DNA of 7,696 nucleotides from NCBI RefSeq assembly GCF_035946395.1, contig NZ_DASYZI010000322.1, positions 1 through 7,696 of the forward strand, in the 5' to 3' direction. Positions 1 to 5,820 of the stretch are shown piece after piece. Below the pieces are notes generated by a model. It was not told the origin of the DNA, ran no database searches, and worked only from the letters and a program-made list of their open reading frames with translations. Both the position numbers and the translations under genes were made by a program. Numbering within the stretch: position 1 is the first letter of the stretch; every line of letters begins with the position of its first letter. This DNA comes from Actinocrinis sp035946395. Its GTDB lineage: Bacteria > Actinomycetota > Actinomycetes > Streptomycetales > Catenulisporaceae.

Positions 1-112
1 CGCGCCGAGTTATCACCGCCACCGCGCGCCGCGCCAGGTCCGGCAGGTCGTCCGCCAGCTCCCGGGCCACGGCGGCGAGCACCGCGCGCGGCGTGGAGAG
101 GGCGTTGGTCAT
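1..112 (-). CDS. Partial gene, N-terminus only; possible PucR-like transcriptional regulator
   Basis: The first 37 codons of a minus-strand gene whose remainder lies beyond the left edge. The start is ATG at 112-110, preceded by GAGGA with a six-base gap, a good ribosome binding site. The peptide begins MTNALSTPRAVLAAVAREL and continues with an acidic then arginine-rich helix (ADDLPDLARRAV). Codon third positions are almost all G or C, so it is very likely coding. Amphipathic N-terminal helices of this kind occur at the start of actinobacterial PucR/CdaR-like regulators, but 37 residues are too few to assign a family. That the stretch is coding is fairly sure; the function is a guess. Confidence 0.6.
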   Translation of the reverse strand, partial: MTNALSTPRAVLAAVARELADDLPDLARRAVAVITRR

Positions 113-839
113 CGCTGGTCCTCAATGGCTGGTCCCGCGCCGTGATCCGAACCGATCCCGCCGGCCAAAGCCCGATCCCGGTCCCGGTCCAGAACGAAAG
201 GCGATCGAGGTACCAGGGTGATCGGTCGATCCCGCGCCAGGCACTGTCCGCGAGCACAGACCTGCCCCACTTCCACAAGGCACGCCCACAACACCGCTTA
301 CAACACCGCATAGCAGGAAGCTCATAACCCCGCCACTCGCCGCCGACAACCCACCACCCTCGTCCTCGGTCCTATCCACCGCCCCCAGGTTGCATTACAT
401 CGGCACAATCCTCCGACCGATCATCTGTGCACTGATCCGATGCCTGCATCGCCGGTGCAGCACCAGAATTGCGGTATCCCCGTGCTGCGGAAACAAGGGG
501 ATGCCGGAAGTACCGTCGTCAACGTCGCTTCCGGCGGGCGGCGCGCCGTCAGGGCCCTTCCCTGGCAGCCGCAGAAGATGGTGCACCGCCCGAACATCAG
601 CCGGACGGTACGACGTGTGGAAATCCGGCGCCGGGCACGGTCCGATCCCCCAGCAAAAGACCGTGCCCGGCTCACCACGGCCACCGACGGCCAGCTCCGT
701 ACCATGGGCTCTTCGAACGTGACCGTGGCCTTATGTGCGGCTGTAGGCTCGCCCGCCGCTACGCGTCGACCGCCCCTGCGCCACCGGCCACAGTCAAGTT
801 CGAAGAGGGGCCCATGACTCTCTCCAGTTGAACGAACCA
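113..839. other. Intergenic stretch without a confident gene
   Basis: About 730 bases between the start of the left-edge gene and the end of the oxygenase gene. Several frames are open on both strands, as expected in GC-rich DNA. The longest are a plus-strand frame at 440-817 and a minus-strand frame at 421-843. Neither has a convincing ribosome binding site, both are arginine/proline-rich low-complexity translations, and they overlap each other. The clearest structure is the hairpin at 630-671. Near 150-235 the string GATCCC recurs several times, with no clear period. Confidence 0.5.
630..671. terminator. Perfect 13-bp hairpin, possible terminator of the oxygenase gene
   Basis: GCCGGGCACGGTC at 630-642 is exactly complementary to GACCGTGCCCGGC at 659-671, with a 16-base loop. 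The stem is very GC-rich. No T-run follows either arm; on the minus strand TTTT lies inside the loop. It sits about 170 bases downstream of the oxygenase stop codon, so it could end that transcript, since actinomycete terminators often lack a U-tract. It could equally be an RNA structure or a protein-binding inverted repeat. Confidence 0.4.
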
Positions 840-1784
840 TCACTCCCGCAACGCCCGCCGCTGATCGCTATTGCCCGTGTAATGGTTGGGGTACGCCCGC
901 CGTTCCGGTGGCGGCAGGTTGCGCGCTGGCGTGTGCACCAGCGGGGCGGTGGCCGCAATCGTGCCGCGAGCACGGTGCCAACCGGCCCGAGCCCGCGGGT
1001 GATAACGCAGGCGGAACGGAAGCAGTAGGAACAGCACGGCCACCGCTCGACAGACCAGACGCAACATTCGCGCGTCGCGCTCAGACCACCGCAGACCAAG
1101 CCGCTCACGAGCGGGGGCGGGCAGCAGACCGGCGGTCATCCACAACAACACCCGGCTCACCGGATCCCACAACCTCCGCCACAACCACTCCGGCACTACC
1201 GCCAGGAGCGGAGGCTTGGGCATCCGCCCGATGTCGAGCACGTCCCGGGCAGCGCCACTGTCCTCAAGCACAGTGGCACAAGTGGTGTCCCAGTACGCCC
1301 GAAGCTCTGTCCAGTCCCCCGGCAGGCCTTGCATCGGCAAACCGTAGAGCCGATACCACTGCACACTCTCGCGGGCGAGCCGCTCTTTCTGCGAGTCCGT
1401 GAACCCTGAGCCGAAGTTCTCGGCGATCACCACGTTGGCCATGACGAAGGTGACGTGCGCCCAGTAGAAGGGTGAGCGGTTGAGCGCGTTGTATCCCCGT
1501 CCGCGCACGTCCGTCCCGCTGACGTGGTGGTGGTAGCCCACGATCTGCCGGGCGGTGCGTCGTGCGTGCGAGCCGTCGTAAACCACTCCGAGGATGGGAT
1601 AAATGGACCTGAAGGTCCGCTGCCATCGCTCGTCGAGAAACCGCGAGTGCTGCTCCACGCCGGCAGCCACCTGCGGATGCATGTTCTGCAACACTCCCAT
1701 CCACAAGCCCAGCAGCAGACCGCGCCAGTCCCCGAAGTACTTCCACGTCACCGATTCAGGACCCAACGGCTCGCACTCGTCCAC
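840..1784 (-). CDS. Oxygenase MpaB family protein (DUF2236)
   Basis: A 314-aa protein matching the MpaB/rubber-oxygenase-like DUF2236 family, heme-dependent oxygenases of mostly unknown substrate. Visible family features are the opening LGPESVTWKYFGDWRG (about residues 7-22), HPQVAAGV (36-43), the histidine cluster YHHHVSG (84-90), the segment YNALNRSPFYWAH (98-110) and a basic C-terminus with HTPARNLPPPERR. The histidines at 85-87 and 110 are candidate heme-pocket residues by analogy with the family. The frame is open upstream to a GTG at 1985, but those 67 extra residues look unlike a DUF2236 N-terminus. I therefore prefer GTG at 1784, preceded by a full AAGGAGG (1797-1803) with a rather long 12-base gap. 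ATG at 1898 is the alternative. It appears monocistronic. Family assignment is firm; the substrate is unknown. Confidence 0.88.
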   Translation of the reverse strand: MDECEPLGPESVTWKYFGDWRGLLLGLWMGVLQNMHPQVAAGVEQHSRFLDERWQRTFRSIYPILGVVYDGSHARRTARQIVGYHHHVSGTDVRGRGYNALNRSPFYWAHVTFVMANVVIAENFGSGFTDSQKERLARESVQWYRLYGLPMQGLPGDWTELRAYWDTTCATVLEDSGAARDVLDIGRMPKPPLLAVVPEWLWRRLWDPVSRVLLWMTAGLLPAPARERLGLRWSERDARMLRLVCRAVAVLFLLLPFRLRYHPRARAGWHRARGTIAATAPLVHTPARNLPPPERRAYPNHYTGNSDQRRALRE

Positions 1785-2007
1785 GCTCCGTCCGCGCCTC
1801 CTTCGAAGCAAGGTGACGCGCAGTCCGACCGCCCCGGGCACCACAACCACCTCAGAGCACGTAACACACACCACCTGTCTCAGCACATTGCGTGACATGC
1901 AAGCAAAGTCCCAGGCGCGTGGATCTGGTGTGTTGCACAGAAATCGCAGCCGTAAATGTGCACGCTGACAACCCGCATGAGTCACCCGCCCGGCTACTGC
2001 TCACCGA

Positions 2008-2021
2008 TCACGCAAGCGTGA
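2008..2021. promoter_or_regulatory. 14-bp palindrome near a TTGACT box, possible operator upstream of the oxygenase gene
   Basis: TCACGCAAGCGTGA has two perfect 6-base arms around AA. On the minus strand a TTGACT hexamer lies just upstream (2036-2031), so the palindrome covers the place where a -10 box would be expected. No good -10 hexamer is visible there, so the promoter itself is weak evidence. The oxygenase start is over 220 bases away. A regulator-binding role is inference only. Confidence 0.25.
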
Positions 2022-2080
2022 CGGCGTCCAAGTCAACGGTGATCCAGTAGCTTTGGCGCACCGGATGCAGGTCCATGGCC

Positions 2081-2134
2081 GGCTAAAAGCCCAAAGGGGC
2101 CCATACAGACGACAGGGTGTCTGTATGGGCCCTT
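2081..2134 (-). terminator. Strong intrinsic terminator reading leftward
   Basis: GGGCCCATACAGAC (2097-2110) pairs perfectly with GTCTGTATGGGCCC (2119-2132) around an 8-base loop; AA and TT at the outer ends can add two pairs past a bulged G. Read on the minus strand, the stem is followed by CTTTGGGCTTTTAGCC, a broken U-rich tract that itself holds a tiny GGCT/AGCC hairpin. The plus-strand exit has no U-tract, so the minus direction is favoured. It could end transcription from the 87-aa gene 165 bases upstream. Its position directly after a tRNA-like 3' end suggests it began as a tRNA terminator. Confidence 0.75.
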
Positions 2135-2137
2135 CAA

Positions 2138-2185
2138 CGAGCGAGTGGCGGGAACCGAATCCGGACTGTCAGCCCGGAAATCAGG
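2138..2185 (-). pseudogene. Decayed tRNA 3'-end fragment (T-arm and acceptor strand), possible attachment-site relic
   Basis: Read on the minus strand, the segment contains GGATTCGGTTCCCGCCACTCGCT. This resembles a tRNA T-arm (consensus GGTTCGATTCC) followed by a seven-base acceptor 3' strand, CACTCGC, and a discriminator base. The preceding GGGCTGACAG resembles the 3' side of an anticodon arm. From memory the closest fit is an actinobacterial tRNA-Gly. The G53-C61 equivalent pair is A-C, the matching acceptor 5' strand (GCGAGTG) does not occur in the 60-90 bases upstream, and there is no D-arm, so it is not a functional tRNA. A strong terminator follows after about five bases, the usual layout behind actinomycete tRNA genes. 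A tRNA 3' end with its terminator but no 5' half is what site-specific integration and later loss can leave. Confidence 0.4.
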
Positions 2186-2297
2186 ATGCCCAGATATGAC
2201 ATTCCGTATGCTGGTCGCGGGCTCATACCAGAATCGATCTTCTCCGGCCCCTCACCGCTCCCCGCCCACCTGCCCTCCCCTTTACGGGTACGATGGA

Positions 2298-2561
2298 TCA
2301 GTTCGGATCACGTAGATTTTCGGCATATTGCGCCAGCAGTGCGGCAAAGTTCGCCGTTTGGCCGCTTTCCGACGTTGAAAGCTGATCCAGAGCCGAGATC
2401 AGGTACTTCCACTCATCCGCATCAGCCTTCGTCGACGCGACCTTGAGCTGCCGGCAGGCGACGATTTCACTCAGTCCCACCAAGCGTTTCGCCTCGTCCT
2501 GGGCCATGCTGTATTTTCCGATCGCGTTCAGCGTGCTGAACACACCGCTGAAGAAGCCCAT
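2298..2561 (-). CDS. Small hypothetical protein, 87 aa
   Basis: I do not recognise a family. The chosen start is ATG at 2561, because AAGGGGGG lies seven bases upstream on the minus strand, a good ribosome binding site. A TTG about 36 codons further up is a less likely start. The protein begins MGFFSGVFSTLNAIGKYSMAQDEAKRL. The remainder is predicted mostly alpha-helical and acidic, with a weak hydrophobic face in the first 15 residues, two cysteine-free helical stretches after VACRQLKVAS, and the end AALLAQYAENLRDPN. It has no clear membrane segment, DNA-binding motif or catalytic pattern. It is the last of three minus-strand genes after the membrane protein and the 113-aa gene, but about 520 bases separate it from the latter, so a single transcript is uncertain. 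The strong terminator at 2081-2134 lies downstream. Confidence 0.65.
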   Translation of the reverse strand: MGFFSGVFSTLNAIGKYSMAQDEAKRLVGLSEIVACRQLKVASTKADADEWKYLISALDQLSTSESGQTANFAALLAQYAENLRDPN

Positions 2562-3078
2562 AGCTACACCCCCCTTGGTTAGCAATTGAGTACCCGCAGA
2601 CAGCATAGCTCCACAGAGCATGGTTGCGGAGGTCGTAAAGGCGATTCCAGCAACAAACTCTCGTGTCAAGCCAAGAGCTCGCTTCCCGCGTCGGTCAGAG
2701 TCACCCCGTCGGCTTCACATTGGTTGACCACAAGGTTGCGACAATGCCCCCGGATTCTTATCCGCGTAATCCCCGAGCGACTGCGAGACCTCATCCTCTC
2801 TGCGCCGCGGCACAAGCTTCACGCTTCACCGGGTGCTCGCCTTGCTCGCCGAGCCACACATGAAGCTGCTTACGGCCATGATCGAGAAATCCTCTGCCCA
2901 ATGGCAGCACTGCCTGGTCGAGCAAAGTGTCATCGACAACGCACATGCCACCCCATATACAGTCGCTGTCCGCCTCCAGACCAGACCGCAGTGACGACGG
3001 ATCAGACGTCTTCGCTCCCAGCAGAACCGCCGCTGGCTGGCTGCGCATCAGCGGTGCTGCTTTGTCGAGGACAGCCGC
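2562..3078. other. Disordered stretch with competing short frames; probable decayed coding sequence
   Basis: No confident gene. Three short signals compete. (a) Minus strand 3078-2791 is open for about 95 codons, in the same frame as the 113-aa gene and directly after its TAG; it contains ATG at 3048 but no ribosome binding site, and GC at third positions is only moderate. (b) The plus strand from GTG near 2832 to the TGA near 2993 reads VLALLAEPHMKLLTAMIEKS and on, with GC-rich third positions at first. (c) Minus strand 2794-2666 ends in CEADGVTLTDAGSELLA and a TGA; the last 20 codons look genuinely coding and resemble the tail of a regulator, the first 20 do not. The mixture suggests remnants of disrupted genes. 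Confidence 0.4.
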
Positions 3079-3420
3079 CTACTCTGCGGCCGGCTCGACG
3101 ACGTTCCGTAGTATTTCGAGGCTTTCCGGATCGATGCCATGGCTGGTCAGCAGCTCGCCAACAAGTGCAGTCATACGTGTGGCGTATTCATGCGAGCGCT
3201 CTTCGTCGAAGAGCTGGTTGACACGGGCGACATCGGCAGCCATCCCCGCGCGCAGTGCGGCCCGCTCGCCCCTGTTGGGTCGCCAGAGGATCTTCTGCAC
3301 GTCCACCGGGCTCGCCTCGCCGGTGTCCACGAAGGCTTCGCCCGCCGGCGGACCGCCCTGCAACCATCGCGCATAAGACTTGTGCACGCCCGCCGCCGAT
3401 AATTCTTCAGGAGTTGGCAT
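3079..3420 (-). CDS. Small hypothetical protein, 113 aa, with its own strong promoter
   Basis: No family recognised. The start is ATG at 3420, eight codons inside the open frame, because AGAAGGA lies eight bases before it. The protein is soluble and helical: MPTPEELSAAGVHKSYARWL, a Gly/Pro-rich loop (QGGPPAGEAF), then VQKILWRPNRGERAALRAG and a long helix ending in LTSHGIDPESLEILRNVVEP. It has no cysteines, signal peptide or membrane segment. The segment RPNRGERAALRAGMAADVARVNQLFDEE could form an amphipathic helix or short coiled coil, which suggests a protein partner, by inference only. It follows the membrane protein gene by 87 bases and has a consensus promoter. The frame reopens immediately after its TAG stop for about 95 codons, which may be chance or a sign of truncation. 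Confidence 0.78.
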   Translation of the reverse strand: MPTPEELSAAGVHKSYARWLQGGPPAGEAFVDTGEASPVDVQKILWRPNRGERAALRAGMAADVARVNQLFDEERSHEYATRMTALVGELLTSHGIDPESLEILRNVVEPAAE

Positions 3421-3482
3421 TTCCGAGTTCCTTCTGCCTAACATAATATGACCGTCGATCTCTCGTATTAATATCCGCGCTC

Positions 3483-3511
3483 ATTATAAATCTGCGCTTC
3501 ATTTTAGTCAA
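3483..3511 (-). promoter_or_regulatory. Near-consensus sigma-70/HrdB-type promoter for the 113-aa gene
   Basis: On the minus strand TTGACT (3511-3506) is followed by exactly 17 bases and then TATAAT (3488-3483). That is five of six -35 bases and all six -10 bases at optimal spacing, in an unusually AT-rich pocket of this GC-rich window. Transcription should begin near 3476, giving a leader of about 55 bases before the ATG at 3420. The -35 box overlaps the TGA stop (3508-3510) of the upstream membrane protein gene, so the two stops and starts of control are tightly packed. Confidence 0.82.
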
Positions 3512-5232
3512 GCTAACTTACGCCACCTTTCGAGCATGCGCATATACCAGCGAACCTTGTCACGAAGCACTTCGACGAGATAGGCGCTGGACAGCGAGGC
3601 TATCAGCGCCAGGATCACCCAGCTGATGTCGATGTTGCTCAGGCGGACAAGCCCGTTGAACAACGTGAAATGGTTGATCGTGTACAGCGATTTGTGGTTC
3701 GCATTCGCGATATAAACAAGGGCGCTACAGGCCGAAGTCACACCGGCGATGGCAAGCCCGGCGTACGAGGCGATGCTGGAGCGCAGCACACGTTCAGCCG
3801 AGTGGCCGACGAACGTCGCCGCGAACGCCGGCAACGCCAGTAAGAGCGCCGGCATGTCGGTGTTCGTGTTCACCCCGCGAAGGCCCGGTTGTATCAGGGT
3901 GAAGAACCAGATCAAGATGGCGCAGGTGGTGGAAATGACCGCCGCGCCGCCGAGGACACCCGGAGGAACCTCGTCGAATTCGATTCGCGTCCAAAGGTCG
4001 TGACGCGGCACCTGGTTCAGCCCACGAGTATAGAAATGAGCGTACGGCAGACCGGAGTGATGCCGGAGGCGCAGATATGGCCGGGGGTTCTCGCCGGCAT
4101 ACGTTGCCTGATTCACCGAGCGCCCGTTCTGGGAATCGATCAACCGCTGATCGACCAGGAATCTCGCGGAGCCTGCCGGCATACGGAAGTGATAGCTGTG
4201 GGCGTCGAACGGAAGCGTGAGCGGGTACGTGAACCCGAACGGGCTCAGCCCGAGGCGAACGCGGAGCCGGTCGGTGAATGTCGCAGTCTGCTCGTAGATC
4301 GGAATGGTACGCGAGTAACGAAGGATGAGCCGGCTGCCGACCGGCAGCGGTGCCTCGACAATGATCAGGTAGTAGCTGGAGAAGAAGTCGCAGAACTCGA
4401 TCAGACGCTTGACCGCCACTTTGTCGACAGTACTGGGAGCGCCGGTCGGCGAAGCAGCTGATCCGACGAGGTTTGGCGAGAGTAAGCCGAAGATCGCCTC
4501 CTTGACTTCGCTCGAAACACGCCCGACGTGGCACACGAGGTCGACAAGGGTCCAAAAGAGCTTCGCCTCGAAGTCGCTCAGCGCGCGGGTCTGAGCCTCC
4601 TGCGTATCACCGAAGTATGCTTGCCGGAACAGCTTGTCGATGACATAGGCCAGGATGCCGTACGTCTCGCTCTGCAAGAGTGCCGCCAAGGGCCTGTCAT
4701 TGGTGTCCCACAGCTCAAGGTTGTCCAGCATCGTCCCTTTTTTGAGGCGCATGAGCGGCAGCAGGATGGTTTTCTCACCCGCCTCCGAGATCATCTCCGC
4801 TGTCGCGTCATGGATCGCGTAGTTCAGGGTCACATCCTGCTTCAGGGAGCCGTCGTTGATGTGGGCGATCTCAGTCGCCCGCGTCAGGTACTGCGACGGA
4901 TCATGAAGCACCTGCTGGAAGAGGTACAGCACATCAGACTTATACCTGTGCGAGATCTGCCTCATCGACTCGACGACCTGCCCGATGGTCGGAGACGTGG
5001 GAGTCGGCTCCCCCAAAGACTCGCCGTTGTTCGGGTAGCTCTTCGGTAGTCGGCCGAAAACGAGCAGTATGACCGAGGACGTCAGCGCCACCACGCCCGC
5101 GAACCACCGGATCTTCAGGGCCGCGTTGACGCCATTCGCATTGGCCGGACCGCCGAGCGCGACCACCACGAGAGCCATGAAGGCGACGGCGGCGAAGAAG
5201 GTCCTCAAGGCACTGCGAGGCCACCCAGACAT
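3508..5232 (-). CDS. Polytopic membrane protein of unknown function, 574 aa
   Basis: No named family recognised. The start is ATG at 5232 with GGGGGG just upstream; ATG at 5250 (six codons longer) is an alternative. Hydrophobic segments lie at about residues 9-27 and 43-59, then a soluble region of about 360 residues, then four more at about 426-447, 461-476, 487-509 and 535-553, ending in a basic cytoplasmic-type tail (LRDKVRWYMRMLERWRKL). The soluble part has two halves. The first is mixed and contains LLPLMRLKKGTMLDNLELWD followed by a helix-rich part. The second is probably beta-rich, containing PVGSRLILRYSRTIPIYE and SYHFRMPAGSARF. Two hydrophobic helices, a soluble domain and four C-terminal helices recall uncharacterised actinobacterial membrane proteins. 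By the positive-inside rule the basic tail places the C-terminus in the cytoplasm; with an even number of helices the soluble domain is then also cytoplasmic. No catalytic motif is visible. It is followed by the 113-aa gene. Confidence 0.85.
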   Translation of the reverse strand: MSGWPRSALRTFFAAVAFMALVVVALGGPANANGVNAALKIRWFAGVVALTSSVILLVFGRLPKSYPNNGESLGEPTPTSPTIGQVVESMRQISHRYKSDVLYLFQQVLHDPSQYLTRATEIAHINDGSLKQDVTLNYAIHDATAEMISEAGEKTILLPLMRLKKGTMLDNLELWDTNDRPLAALLQSETYGILAYVIDKLFRQAYFGDTQEAQTRALSDFEAKLFWTLVDLVCHVGRVSSEVKEAIFGLLSPNLVGSAASPTGAPSTVDKVAVKRLIEFCDFFSSYYLIIVEAPLPVGSRLILRYSRTIPIYEQTATFTDRLRVRLGLSPFGFTYPLTLPFDAHSYHFRMPAGSARFLVDQRLIDSQNGRSVNQATYAGENPRPYLRLRHHSGLPYAHFYTRGLNQVPRHDLWTRIEFDEVPPGVLGGAAVISTTCAILIWFFTLIQPGLRGVNTNTDMPALLLALPAFAATFVGHSAERVLRSSIASYAGLAIAGVTSACSALVYIANANHKSLYTINHFTLFNGLVRLSNIDISWVILALIASLSSAYLVEVLRDKVRWYMRMLERWRKLA

Positions 5233-5658
5233 AATCCCCCCACGGATCATCAAACCTGCCGTGATGCGAAACCGCACCCCACCCTCGGCAGTACGTGACT
5301 GGCACTTCAATCAGTAGAGCCCTGATCATCGCATGGCAAGCTCGATTTCGTCGATCGTTGCATTTCTGTTACACGCCCGCGGAAACGAGCGGCTGCTTCA
5401 TGGTCACCAGACTTGGACGGCCAAAGAATAACTTGATCGCGACAGGCCACAGAGAAATGTACGTAGATCGCATGCTTGCAAGGCCTGGCCTGCAACAAGC
5501 AACCACATTCGTCGAATTTTAATCATCAGAGCTTCTTCATGATTCGTAACATCGCGTCTTGGCCCCATTGGACCTATCCCCATCACGGCGTTACGGCGGA
5601 ACACTTCAGAGACGGGCAACACGATCACGGCCAACCCGTCGCCGATCGTGATAGGTAC
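5233..5658. other. Intergenic stretch, little coding signal; possible relic at its right end
   Basis: No confident gene. The minus-strand frame from 5634 to 5404 has coding-like, GC-rich third positions only in its first 20 or so codons (AVIVLPVSEVFRRNAVMG) and then turns AT-rich at third positions, so most of it is not a gene. It continues in the frame of the short ORF at 5659-5808 across a TGA. A 7-bp inverted repeat, CACGATC/GATCGTG, lies at 5620-5650. The promoter of the membrane protein gene should be here, but I find no convincing -35/-10 pair. Confidence 0.4.
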
Positions 5659-5808
5659 TCACACCAATCGCCCGTGCTTGACAACCACCCATTCCCACTC
5701 ATGCAACGGCACATCAACAACCGGGAACTCGCGTAAAGGAAGATGGCGCTCGTCAGCCCAAGCATCCACCGTGCTCGACGGGAACGGAATCAGACATCGA
5801 ACGTGCAA
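5659..5808 (-). CDS. Possible 49-aa ORF or gene relic just after the kinase
   Basis: An open frame beginning at TTG 5808, 12 bases after the kinase TGA and in the same frame as the kinase, with only a weak CAGG upstream. The peptide includes HLPLREFPVVDVPLHEWEWV and VVVKHGRLV before a TGA (5659-5661). It reads like a real beta-strand-rich protein segment rather than noise, but GC at third positions is only about 60%. The same frame continues after the TGA as VPITIGDGLAVIVLPVSEV, so it may be the decayed remainder of a longer gene. No family recognised. Confidence 0.3.
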   Translation of the reverse strand: MHVRCLIPFPSSTVDAWADERHLPLREFPVVDVPLHEWEWVVVKHGRLV

Positions 5809-5820
5809 TACGTGCCTGGT

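Noticed and set aside
421..843. Long open frames on both strands between the first gene and the oxygenase gene
   Set aside because: They overlap each other, lack good ribosome binding sites and give arginine/proline-rich translations typical of GC-rich non-coding frames.
1264..1746. 160-codon minus-strand frame inside the oxygenase gene
   Set aside because: It is an out-of-phase shadow; the DUF2236 motifs are in the other frame.
2117..2446. Plus-strand open frame reading ASGGNRIRTVSPEI
   Set aside because: It is the antisense translation of the tRNA-like 3' end and then runs antisense into the 87-aa gene.
2664..2669. Perfect TTGACA hexamer on the minus strand upstream of the 87-aa gene
   Set aside because: No acceptable -10 box lies 16-19 bases downstream (AATCGC or ATCGCC), so I do not call a promoter.
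5620..5650. 7-bp inverted repeat CACGATC/GATCGTG
   Set aside because: Short arms and a 17-base loop without a U-tract; easily expected by chance.
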